Positions 6,004 through 12,956 of a stretch of DNA of 14,641 bases are shown in pieces. The number at the start of each line of letters is the position of its first letter. The stretch's first letter is position 1. The stretch comes from an uncultured Eubacteriales bacterium (GTDB lineage: Bacteria; Bacillota; Clostridia; Christensenellales; Aristaeellaceae). The notes beneath the pieces are model-generated. The model made no database searches. It saw only the letters and a program-made list of their open reading frames with translations, and had not been told where the DNA came from. Position numbers and translations under genes: made by a program. The stretch is taken from assembly GCA_902782795.1 (NCBI GenBank), contig CACZOT010000087.1:1-14641 (forward strand), written 5' to 3'.

Positions 6004-7185
6004 TCAGATGCCCATATCCTTTTTCACCTTGGCGAAGCAGGAAACGGCGAAATCCAGGTCCTCCTTGGTGTGGCCCGCGGAGACCTGCGTGCGGATGCGC
6101 GCCTTGCCCATGGGCACAACAGGGTAGCTGAAGCCGACCACGTACACGCCCTCCTGGAGCATCCGGGCGGCGAACTCCGCGGCGACCTTGGCGTCGTAGA
6201 GCATCACGGCCACGATGGGGTGCGTGCCGGGCAGGACGTCGAAGCCCACGGAGGCGAGCTTCTCGCGGAAGTAGCGGGTGTTCTCGTGCACCTTGTCGCG
6301 CAGGGCGGTGCTCTCCGTCAGCATATCGAAGGTCTTGCTGGCGGCGGCGACGATGGCCGGAGCCACGGTGTTGGAGAAGAGGTAGGGACGGGAGCGCTGG
6401 CGCAGCAGATCCACGATCTCCTGGCGGGCGGAGGTGTAGCCGCCGCTCGCGCCGCCCAGGGCCTTGCCCAGCGTGCCGGTGATGATATCCACACGGCCCT
6501 GCACGCCGCAGTACTCGGCGGTGCCGCGGCCGGTATCGCCCATGAAGCCCACGGCGTGGCTGTCGTCCACCATGACCAGGGCGTCGTACTCGTCCGCCAG
6601 GTCGCAGATGGCCTTGAGGTTGGCGATGTAGCCGTCCATGGAGAAGACGCCGTCGGTGGCGATCATGCGGATGCGGCAGTCCTTGGCTTCCTCGAGCTTG
6701 GCGCGCAGGTCGTCCATATCGTTGTTCTTGTAACGGAAGCGCTTGGCCTTGCACAGGCGCACGCCGTCGATGATGGAGGCGTGGTTGAGCTCGTCGGAAA
6801 TGATGGCGTCCTCGGCGCCCAGCAGCGTCTCGAAGAGGCCGCCGTTGGCGTCGAAGCAGCTGGAGTAGAGGATGGTATCGTCCATGCCCAGGAAGTTGGA
6901 GATCTTCTTCTCCAGGTCCTTGTGCAGCTGCTGCGTGCCGCAGATGAAACGCACGGAGCTGAGGCCGAAGCCCCACTCATCGTAGCTGGCCTTCGCCGCG
7001 GCGATGAGCTCCGGGTTGTCGGACAGGCCGAGATAGTTGTTGGCGCACATATTCAGCACGCCGCGCTTCTCGGTAGTATCGATGCGGGCGCGCTGGGGCG
7101 TGGTGATGACGCGCTCGTTCTTGTACGTGCCGGAGGCCTTGATCTCCTCCAGGGTATTGCGGAAGGCGTTGTAGGCGCTCTTCAT
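6004..7185 (-). CDS. kbl: Glycine C-acetyltransferase (2-amino-3-ketobutyrate CoA ligase)
   Basis: PLP enzyme of the alpha-oxoamine synthase family. It splits 2-amino-3-ketobutyrate with CoA into glycine and acetyl-CoA, the second step of threonine breakdown. At 393 aa it has the length of E. coli Kbl. Visible features are CANNYLGLSDNP (48-59), H135 in LNHASIIDG, the cofactor-stacking region VDDSHAVGFMG (206-216), and the Schiff-base lysine K241 in TGTLGKALGGASGG. The ATG at 7185 has GGGGAGGA about ten bases upstream. It lies 18 bases after tdh, which makes its substrate, so the two form one pathway operon. Related KBL-fold enzymes such as BioF are less likely given the tdh partner. Confidence 0.95.
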   Translation of the reverse strand: MKSAYNAFRNTLEEIKASGTYKNERVITTPQRARIDTTEKRGVLNMCANNYLGLSDNPELIAAAKASYDEWGFGLSSVRFICGTQQLHKDLEKKISNFLGMDDTILYSSCFDANGGLFETLLGAEDAIISDELNHASIIDGVRLCKAKRFRYKNNDMDDLRAKLEEAKDCRIRMIATDGVFSMDGYIANLKAICDLADEYDALVMVDDSHAVGFMGDTGRGTAEYCGVQGRVDIITGTLGKALGGASGGYTSARQEIVDLLRQRSRPYLFSNTVAPAIVAAASKTFDMLTESTALRDKVHENTRYFREKLASVGFDVLPGTHPIVAVMLYDAKVAAEFAARMLQEGVYVVGFSYPVVPMGKARIRTQVSAGHTKEDLDFAVSCFAKVKKDMGI

Positions 7186-7203
7186 GGCGAAATATCCTCC
7201 CCG

Positions 7204-8247
7204 TTACTTTTTCGTGGTCCAATCCATGACCACCTTGCCGCTGTTGCCGCTGTCCATGGCCTCGAAGCCTTTCTGGAACTCGGTATAGTGGATGCGGTGG
7301 GTGATGATGGGGCTCAGGTCCAGCCCGCCTTCGACCATGGCGGACATCTTATACCAAGTCTCGAACATCTTGCGGCCGTAAATGCCCTGGATGGTGAGGC
7401 CCTTGAAGATGATCTCGTTCCAGTCGGCCTTGACGTTGGGCCCCTGGATGCCAAGAAGCGCGATCTTGCCGCCGTTGCGCATGAGGGCGAGCATGCTGCT
7501 CAGCGCCGCGCCGGAGCCGCTCATCTCCAGGCCCACGTCGAAGCCCTCGTGGATATTCAGGCTCGGGAAGTGATCCTCGATGGATTCCTTGCCGATATTG
7601 ATGGTGCAGGTCGCGCCCATCTTGCGGGCCAAGCCCAGGCGGTATTCGTTCATATCCGTGACGACGACGCTCCTGGCGCCGTTGCGGCGGCAGATGGCGG
7701 CGGCCATGATGCCGATGGAGCCCGCGCCGGAGATGAGCACGTCCTCGCCCACCACGTCGAACATGAGGGCGGTGTGGGTGGCGTTGCCAAAGGCGTCGAA
7801 GAAGGCCACGACGTCCTCGTCCAGAGCCGGGTCGATGGGGATCACGTTGGTCGCGGGGATGCAGATATATTCCGCGAAGGCGCCGTCCCTGTTCACGCCG
7901 ACGCCCTTGGTGAACTTGCACCACTGGCCGTTGCCGGAACGGCAGTTGCGGCAATGGTGGCAGACGATGTGTCCCTCGCCGGAGACCCTCTGGCCGATCT
8001 CCAAGCCCGTCACGCCCGGGCCGAGCTCGGCGATCTCGCCGACGTACTCATGGCCGATGGTGAGCGGCGGGTTGAGGTTCTTCTGGCTCCATTCGTCCCA
8101 GCGGTAGATGTGCAGGTCCGTACCGCAGATAGCCGTCTTGTGGATCTTGATGAGCACTTCGCCCATGCCGGGCTCCGGGACGGGAACACGCCGCAGCTCA
8201 AGACCGGGTGCTGCGGAAGGCTTGACGATGGCATCCATCATTCTCAT
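7204..8247 (-). CDS. tdh: L-threonine 3-dehydrogenase, zinc-dependent
   Basis: Medium-chain zinc alcohol dehydrogenase family, 347 aa. It oxidises L-threonine to 2-amino-3-ketobutyrate with NAD+. Catalytic zinc ligands are C41 (CGTDLHIYRWDEW, the Tdh-type signature) and H66-E67 in GHEYVGE. The structural zinc site has C96, C99, C102 and C110 in CHHCRNCRSGNGQWC. The NAD-binding loop is GAGSIG (174-179), with an acidic residue in VVVTDMNEYR suiting NAD+. ATG 8247 is chosen because translation from the upstream end of the frame adds about 25 residues with no family character and would begin close to the predicted promoter. GGAGG is 12 bases upstream, slightly far. The adjacent kbl confirms the role. 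Confidence 0.95.
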   Translation of the reverse strand: MRMMDAIVKPSAAPGLELRRVPVPEPGMGEVLIKIHKTAICGTDLHIYRWDEWSQKNLNPPLTIGHEYVGEIAELGPGVTGLEIGQRVSGEGHIVCHHCRNCRSGNGQWCKFTKGVGVNRDGAFAEYICIPATNVIPIDPALDEDVVAFFDAFGNATHTALMFDVVGEDVLISGAGSIGIMAAAICRRNGARSVVVTDMNEYRLGLARKMGATCTINIGKESIEDHFPSLNIHEGFDVGLEMSGSGAALSSMLALMRNGGKIALLGIQGPNVKADWNEIIFKGLTIQGIYGRKMFETWYKMSAMVEGGLDLSPIITHRIHYTEFQKGFEAMDSGNSGKVVMDWTTKK

Positions 8248-8278
8248 ATGCGTCTTGCGCCTCCATATCGTTGCGATC

Positions 8279-8293
8279 GGGGGGAGGATCCCC
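8279..8293. repeat. G/C-run hairpin in the tdh leader
   Basis: GGGGGA and TCCCCC flank a three-base centre (8280-8294 region), giving a small but very stable stem near the predicted 5' end of the tdh transcript. It lacks a T-run. It could protect the 5' end or be incidental. Confidence 0.35.
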
Positions 8294-8301
8294 CACCCCT
8301 T

Positions 8302-8330
8302 ATCATACCATTTTCCCGGCAAATTGCCAA
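8302..8330 (-). promoter_or_regulatory. Sigma-A promoter for tdh-kbl
   Basis: On the minus strand, TTGGCA (8330-8325) and TATGAT (8307-8302) are separated by exactly 17 bases; each hexamer matches five of six consensus positions. The start point is near 8295, giving a leader of about 48 bases. Confidence 0.75.
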
Positions 8331-8377
8331 CATCTTCTTTTTGCTTTCCCGAAAAGAGGCGGGTTTTACCGAAACGC

Positions 8378-8406
8378 TACACAGAACCCCCAAAACGGCG
8401 TATAAT
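8378..8406 (+). promoter_or_regulatory. Sigma-A promoter for the MATE transporter gene
   Basis: A perfect -10 TATAAT (8401-8406) with TACACA (8378-8383) 17 bases upstream as a four-of-six -35. The start point near 8413 fits the ATG at 8446 and excludes much longer upstream readings of the frame. Confidence 0.7.
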
Positions 8407-8445
8407 GGAAATGGCGGACAAGCGAGCAAAAGGAACGAAAGCGAT

Positions 8446-9870
8446 ATGAGCGAAAATCGAAAATGGAAAAACCCCCTCTTTAACTTTTCGGGCATCCGCT
8501 TTCAGGAGCCCGTACCTTCCGCGAAGGGCCTCTATCGGCAGAACCTGGCCATCGCCCTGCCGGCCACGGTCGAAGGCGCGCTGCTTTCCATCATCGGCTC
8601 CATCGATACGATGATGGTGGGCCGCCTGGGCCCGGCGGCCATCGCCGCCGTGGGCCTGACGAACCAGCCGCGCATGGTGCTGCTCATCCTCGCGCAGGCG
8701 CTGTGCGTGGGCACGACAGCCCTGGTGGCGCGGCGCAAGGGCGCGGGCGACCGGGCCGCGGCCAACGCGGTGCTCTCCCAATCCATGTACGTGATGACGC
8801 TGCTCGGCGCGATCATGATGTGCCTGGGCTTTTTCGGCGCTAGGCCCTTCATGCGCTTCGCCGGAGCGAACGAGGATACGCTGGAGCTCTCCGTGCAGTA
8901 TTTCCGCATCATCTCCCTGGGGCTGATGTTCAACTGCTGGTCGCTGTGCCTGTGCGCCGCGATGCGCGCCATCGGCAAGACGACCATCACCATGGTGACG
9001 AACATCACGGCGAACCTCGTCAACGTCTTTCTCAACTACTGCCTCATCGGCGGGCATCTCGGCTTCCCGGCCCTGGGCGTGCGCGGCGCGGCCATCGCCA
9101 CGGCGACGGGCACGGCGGTCTCCTGCGCCATCGCCTTCGGCTTCGCCCTGAAAAAGGACGGCTACCTGCGCCTGCGCGTCTCCTTCCCGCCCAAATTCGA
9201 TGGGGAGACCATGCGCGGCCTGATGACGGTCGGCTCCGGCTCCATCGCCGAATCCGCCTTTTTGCGCATCGGCTTTCTGATGACCTCCAAGCTCGTCGCG
9301 GGCATCGGCACGGCGGAGTTCGCCGCTTACCAGATCGTCTCGCAGGTGACGAGCCTCTCCTTTACTCTGGGCGACGGCGTGGCCACGGCTGGGGCCACCA
9401 TGGTCGGCCAGAGCCTCGGCGCCCGGCGGCCGGATATCGCCCGCGCCAACGTGACGATCGCCCGCCGCCTCTCCTACATCACGTCCGCTTTGCTGATGGC
9501 TTTGATCCTCGTCTTCCGCACCAGCGTCGGCCGTCTGTTCACCACGGACGAGGCCGTCCTCACGGGCGTGGCCCTCGCCTTCTGGCCGGTGCTGCTGGGC
9601 GTTCTGCCCCAGAACGGCCGCGTGGTCTTCTCCGGGTGCCTGCGCGGCGCGGGCGACGTGAAGTACGTCGCGGCCTGCGCGCTCATCAGCGTGACGGTGC
9701 TGCGGCCCATCTTCACCTGGCTCTTCTCCTACCCCATGGACGCCGCCCTGCCTGCCTGGCATTTCGCCGTGACCGGCCCGTGGATCGCCTTCACGGTAGA
9801 CGCCTGGATCCGCGATCTGTTGCTGCTCCGGCGTGTGCGCCGCGGCGAATGGCTGCAGATCCGCCTGTAG
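8446..9870 (+). CDS. MATE-family multidrug/cation efflux transporter
   Basis: Integral membrane antiporter of 474 aa with about 12 hydrophobic segments, as usual for MATE proteins. These export organic cations or drugs in exchange for Na+ or H+. The first helix region carries the family pattern DTMMVGRLGPAAIAAVGL (54-71). The middle has MRAIGKT and the two MatE repeats, and the second half has GATMVGQSLGAR and CLRGAGDVKY, both typical. The frame is open far upstream only as a shadow of tdh-kbl. ATG 8446 is chosen from the promoter at 8378-8406 and the AAAGGAA site at 8428-8434, whose 11-base spacing is slightly long. The substrate cannot be read from sequence. No regulator gene is adjacent. 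It is transcribed alone, divergent from tdh. Confidence 0.93.
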   Translation: MSENRKWKNPLFNFSGIRFQEPVPSAKGLYRQNLAIALPATVEGALLSIIGSIDTMMVGRLGPAAIAAVGLTNQPRMVLLILAQALCVGTTALVARRKGAGDRAAANAVLSQSMYVMTLLGAIMMCLGFFGARPFMRFAGANEDTLELSVQYFRIISLGLMFNCWSLCLCAAMRAIGKTTITMVTNITANLVNVFLNYCLIGGHLGFPALGVRGAAIATATGTAVSCAIAFGFALKKDGYLRLRVSFPPKFDGETMRGLMTVGSGSIAESAFLRIGFLMTSKLVAGIGTAEFAAYQIVSQVTSLSFTLGDGVATAGATMVGQSLGARRPDIARANVTIARRLSYITSALLMALILVFRTSVGRLFTTDEAVLTGVALAFWPVLLGVLPQNGRVVFSGCLRGAGDVKYVAACALISVTVLRPIFTWLFSYPMDAALPAWHFAVTGPWIAFTVDAWIRDLLLLRRVRRGEWLQIRL

Positions 9871-9911
9871 AGCGGGTGATCGTCTTCCCCCGCGCGCCGG
9901 TTTCTCAGAAA

Positions 9912-9958
9912 AGAACAAGCCCTGCGCTCCCCCTCGACAGGGGCGCAGGGCTTGTTCT
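9912..9958. terminator. Long bidirectional terminator hairpin
   Basis: AGAACAAGCCCTGCGC (9912-9927) pairs with its exact complement at 9943-9958, and CCCT/AGGG extends the stem inward. On the minus strand it runs directly into TTTTCTGAG, a fair tail for the GNAT gene at 9980. On the plus strand TTCTATCTTT follows for the MATE gene. Confidence 0.8.
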
Positions 9959-9979
9959 ATCTTTGAGGCGCCGTTTTGC

Positions 9980-10423
9980 TTAAAGGACAAAGCGAAAGAC
10001 GCAGGTGTGGGTCATACCGTCTTTGCGCATATCGTTGTCCGGCGGGAGCGGGGCGATCTCGATCAGCTCGCCGCCCAGTCCCTCCAGCGTGCGCCGGGAG
10101 GGCAGGTTGTCCGGATCGCAGCCGATATAGAGATACTCCATCCCGTGCCGACGCGCCAGGCCGAACAGAAGGCGGCAGGCCCGCGCCGCATAATGATGGC
10201 CGCGGTACGGCGGATCGACCGCGTAGCCGATGTGGCCGCCGTAGTACAGCCCTTTCGTATAGCCGACGCGCAGGTCGCACTTGCCCATGGCGTTCCCGTC
10301 CAAGTCGCAGATGCGGAAATGGTAGGCGGGAACCCAGCCGCGTACGGGATCGGCCTCGCAGACGCGGTCAAGCGCGAGGCGAATCGTTCCGTCCGTCAGA
10401 TCAGACGTGTCCAGAAATTCCAA
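9980..10423 (-). CDS. GNAT-family N-acetyltransferase
   Basis: A 147-aa GNAT protein. The acetyl-CoA binding motif A is IGYAVDPPYRGHHYAARA (65-82), with the R-G-x-x-Y-A loop of the RimJ/RimL-like group. GCDPDNLPSRRTLEGLGGEL (101-120) is the matching motif B, carrying the usual N-x-x-S-x-R-x-x-E-x-x-G. The acceptor substrate is unknown. The start is TTG at 10423, supported by AGGGGAG about six bases upstream and by the lack of a better in-frame start. It begins 14 bases after the rpiB stop and has no promoter of its own, so it is the second gene of the rpiB operon. The two GNAT proteins in this window are not close copies of each other. Confidence 0.85.
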   Translation of the reverse strand: MEFLDTSDLTDGTIRLALDRVCEADPVRGWVPAYHFRICDLDGNAMGKCDLRVGYTKGLYYGGHIGYAVDPPYRGHHYAARACRLLFGLARRHGMEYLYIGCDPDNLPSRRTLEGLGGELIEIAPLPPDNDMRKDGMTHTCVFRFVL

Positions 10424-10437
10424 CGCTCTCTCCCCTT

Positions 10438-10872
10438 TTAGTGGATGTCGTCCAGCATGGCGACGCGGCGGGCGTGGCGGCCGCCCTCGAAGGGAGTGGT
10501 GAGGAAGATCTTCACCAGGCGCTGGGCCCGCTCCAGGGTGACCACGCGAGCGCCGATGCCCAGAACGGTCGTGTTGTTGTGGCGGCGGGTGTACTCCGCG
10601 GTGTACTCATCCGAGCAGCAGATCGCCCGCACGCCGGGCACACGGTCCGCCGCGAGGGAGATGCCCGCGCCGGTCCCGCAGATGACGATGCCCAGCTTGC
10701 AATCGCCGCTGGCGACGGCGCGGCCGACTTTTTCGCCGTAGACGGGATAATCCACGCTCTGGGTGGAATCGCAGCCGAAGTCCACGGGCTCGAAGCCCCA
10801 TTCCTTCATGGATTCGATCAGACCGAGCTTGAGGTTGTAACCGAGATGGTCGTTGCCGATGGCGACGCGCAT
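10438..10872 (-). CDS. rpiB: Ribose-5-phosphate isomerase B
   Basis: RpiB/LacAB-family sugar-phosphate isomerase of 144 aa that interconverts ribose 5-phosphate and ribulose 5-phosphate in the pentose phosphate pathway. Features are the N-terminal IGNDHLGYNLK (D8, H9), the active-site cysteine C65 in ICGTGAGISLAADRVPGVRA, H98-N99 in RRHNNTTVLGIGARV, and the phosphate-binding end FEGGRHARRV. NNTT replaces the usual NDAN, a mild difference. The ATG at 10872 has GGAGG nine bases upstream and a good promoter at 10924-10952. The frame runs on upstream only as a shadow of the AEC permease gene. A LacA/LacB role (galactose 6-phosphate isomerase) is possible but no lac-type genes are nearby. Confidence 0.92.
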   Translation of the reverse strand: MRVAIGNDHLGYNLKLGLIESMKEWGFEPVDFGCDSTQSVDYPVYGEKVGRAVASGDCKLGIVICGTGAGISLAADRVPGVRAICCSDEYTAEYTRRHNNTTVLGIGARVVTLERAQRLVKIFLTTPFEGGRHARRVAMLDDIH

Positions 10873-10923
10873 AACACAAGTCCTCCGTTTGCGGCACGCT
10901 TCCGCGCCGTTGCTATCGCCGCT

Positions 10924-10952
10924 ATCATAGCCCGGCGCGGCCTGCCTGTCCA
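10924..10952 (-). promoter_or_regulatory. Sigma-A promoter for rpiB-GNAT
   Basis: On the minus strand, TGGACA (10952-10947), a 17-base spacer and TATGAT (10929-10924). Each hexamer matches five of six consensus positions. It lies between the AEC permease stop and the rpiB start. Confidence 0.75.
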
Positions 10953-10967
10953 GCCATATTGCGTTAA

Positions 10968-11912
10968 TTAGAACCAGCCCAGGCTCTTGAGCGCGAAGAC
11001 GAACAGGAACACCGTCAGGGCCGAGAAGGCCGTCGAGAAGACGACCGCCTCGGTGGCGAGATCCGCGTCGCCGCCCATCTGCTGGGCCATGATGGCGGAG
11101 TTGACCGCCGTCGGTGCACCGAAGATGATGAGAACGCTGGCCAGCTCCACGTTGCGGTAGCCAAGCAGCGCCGCTATGGCCACGGCGATCACCGGGAAGA
11201 CGACCAGCTTTCCCAGAACGCACAGGGCCAGCTGGCGCACGTGCGCGCCGGTCTTGGAAAAATCGATCGAGGCGCCCAGGAGGAACAGGGCCAGCGGCGT
11301 CGCGACCTTGCTCAGATCGTTGATCGGCGTCTGCAGGATGGCCGGAATATAGCGGTGCAGGCCGGTCAGCAGGAGGACAAGGCCCAGGAGCGAGCCGATA
11401 ATCAGCGGATTGCGCAGGATCTTCCTGACGATCTGCCCCGCGTCCGCCTTGCCGCCGCGGAAGGTCTCCAGCGCCACCACGGCCAGCACGTTGAAGGTCG
11501 GCACCACCACAGCCACCAGGAGCGAGGCCACGCTCGTATCCTGGTTCGGGAAAATGGCCGCCACCAGCGGGATGCCGAAATAGGCGTAATTGCTGCGGAA
11601 GATGGCCTGCATCATCACGCCGCACTTGGAGCGGTCCGGCTCGATCCGCGGGATGGTGAAAAAGAGGATGAAGAACATCGCCAAAATGCCGACGATGGCA
11701 AAGAGGAAAATGCCCGGATTCATGAGCGATTCCAGCGAGGAGGTGTAGATGTTCTTGCACAGGAGCACCGGCAGGAACACATGGAAGACGATGCCGTTCA
11801 TCTTCCGGGCAAGCTCGCCGTCCATGAGGCCGATGGCGCGGGTGAAATAGCCCACCGCCATGACGATGAACAGCGGCAGGACGATCTCCAGCGAAAGGAC
11901 GAGGTTCTCCAT
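10968..11912 (-). CDS. AEC (auxin efflux carrier) family permease
   Basis: Integral membrane transporter of 314 aa. It opens with VLPLFIVMAVGYFTRAIGLM and shows about ten hydrophobic segments in two halves, as in AEC/MdcF-type permeases, which export or exchange small organic acids such as malonate or malate. The central loop is short and charged, and GAPTAVNSAIMAQQMGGD near the C-terminus is a typical family segment. The ATG at 11912 is preferred over the one six bases upstream because AAAAGGGG lies about eight bases before it. It is transcribed in the same direction as the CobW pair but sits just behind that operon's terminator with no promoter visible between, so expression may depend on read-through. 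Substrate unknown. Confidence 0.88.
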   Translation of the reverse strand: MENLVLSLEIVLPLFIVMAVGYFTRAIGLMDGELARKMNGIVFHVFLPVLLCKNIYTSSLESLMNPGIFLFAIVGILAMFFILFFTIPRIEPDRSKCGVMMQAIFRSNYAYFGIPLVAAIFPNQDTSVASLLVAVVVPTFNVLAVVALETFRGGKADAGQIVRKILRNPLIIGSLLGLVLLLTGLHRYIPAILQTPINDLSKVATPLALFLLGASIDFSKTGAHVRQLALCVLGKLVVFPVIAVAIAALLGYRNVELASVLIIFGAPTAVNSAIMAQQMGGDADLATEAVVFSTAFSALTVFLFVFALKSLGWF

Positions 11913-11942
11913 TTGCATTTCCCCTTTTTGCGGCACTTTTTC

Positions 11943-11979
11943 AAAAAACGCCCGCGCGGACCAAAAGCGCGCGGGCGTT
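11943..11979 (-). terminator. Strong intrinsic terminator between the CobW pair and the AEC gene
   Basis: A 12-bp GC-rich stem (11968-11979 with 11947-11958, nine-base loop) runs directly into six T residues on the minus strand (11948-11943). It starts 16 bases after the CobW stop. The AEC start codon is only 31 bases beyond the T-run. Confidence 0.85.
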
Positions 11980-11994
11980 GGAAAACAGGGGGCG

Positions 11995-12945
11995 TCAGGT
12001 GAAGTAGACGAGTTCCTCCTCCGGCTTGGAGGCGGATTTGAACTTCATCTGCCGGAAGAGCACGCCCTCCATCTGGTGGATGGAGGAGTAGCCCTTCTCG
12101 CACTTGGCCGTGAGTTCCACCCACTGGCCGGGCGCGGGCATGGGATCCGAGTGGCGGGTGATGAACCCGATGCCGCGGATATCCTCGGCGCAGCAGGTCA
12201 TGGCGTTGCGGCCGAAGACGTACTCGTCCTTGTCCAGCCCGTTGACCTTCACGGCCTGGCCTTTGACGCGGATGGTGCGGCCCTCGTAGCGGTCCGGATG
12301 ATCCAGCGCGTCCAGATAGAAGGTGCCGAACTGGTCGTCGCCGATACGGATGACATCCGCCTTCATGTCGTAGGGCAGGTCCTCGTCGGCGACGCCGTCG
12401 TCGCTGGTGCCGTCCGTGTTCTCGAACATGATGGTGGCCTGCGGGTTCATGCCCTTGAGCTGACGGCGGATGGAGCTCTTGGGCGTATCCGGCGTGCAGC
12501 GGTTCATGATGATCAGGTCCGCGTTCATGGGGCCGTCGGTCATGAAGGAGCGCATGTTGTTCATGTAGTTGTCGTAGGTGGTGGCGTCCAGGAGCGCGAC
12601 CAGCTCCGCCAGCGTCCACTTTTCGGGGATCTGCTGGCTGAAGAGGTGGTCCAGCATCCAGGTGCAGTTGTACTCCATGAGCACGCGCTCGGGCCGGTAC
12701 TTTTTGTCCAGCGCGACCAGGGCGCCGTTTTCCATTTCCTCCGGCTCCTCCATGGTCACGAGCACGGCGTTGTGCTTTTTGAGGAACTCCTCGTCGAACT
12801 CCTCCGCGCCGTCCTCGCAGCGGAGGACGACCGTGCGCTCGTCGCCGAAGGAATCGCTCTCGAGCATGCGGTTGATCAGCGTCGTCTTGCCCGCCTCCAG
12901 GAAGCCGCAGACGACGTACACGGGAACGAGATCATTGCCCTGCAT
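11995..12945 (-). CDS. CobW-like P-loop GTPase with DUF1980/YcgQ-like C-terminal domain
   Basis: A 316-aa protein of the G3E (CobW/COG0523) class, which mostly load or traffic metal ions. Its P-loop is GFLEAGKTT (14-22). The CxCC metal motif of canonical members is absent: the matching region reads VLRCEDGAEEFDEE (40-53). The expected NKxD guanine motif is MNRCTP (147-152). After residue 200 the sequence changes to FGTFYLDALDHPDRYEGRTI followed by RNAMTCCAEDIRGIGF (246-261) and GQWVELTAK. That layout matches the C-terminal domain of YcgQ-like permease subunits (DUF1980/TIGR03943), including the Cys pair C251-C252. It begins 11 bases after the His-rich CobW gene, with GAGGTGA overlapping that stop codon, so the two are coupled. 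Domain identity is from memory of motifs and needs a profile search. Confidence 0.8.
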   Translation of the reverse strand: MQGNDLVPVYVVCGFLEAGKTTLINRMLESDSFGDERTVVLRCEDGAEEFDEEFLKKHNAVLVTMEEPEEMENGALVALDKKYRPERVLMEYNCTWMLDHLFSQQIPEKWTLAELVALLDATTYDNYMNNMRSFMTDGPMNADLIIMNRCTPDTPKSSIRRQLKGMNPQATIMFENTDGTSDDGVADEDLPYDMKADVIRIGDDQFGTFYLDALDHPDRYEGRTIRVKGQAVKVNGLDKDEYVFGRNAMTCCAEDIRGIGFITRHSDPMPAPGQWVELTAKCEKGYSSIHQMEGVLFRQMKFKSASKPEEELVYFT

Positions 12946-12956
12946 AGCCTGTCACC

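Noticed and set aside
8279..8294. G-run/C-run hairpin in the tdh leader as an attenuator
   Set aside because: The stem is short, lacks a T-run and has no visible alternative pairing; kept only as a low-confidence repeat.
6070..8445. Very long plus-strand open frame (over 2.3 kb) ahead of the MATE gene
   Set aside because: It is the antisense of kbl and tdh, which have full family motifs. Its His/Val/Ala-rich translation is typical of antisense GC-rich DNA, and the MATE promoter and ribosome site lie inside it.
10873..11760. Apparent long minus-strand fusion of rpiB to an upstream domain
   Set aside because: The upstream part is an out-of-frame reading of the AEC permease gene. A promoter, GGAGG site and ATG all support rpiB starting at 10872.
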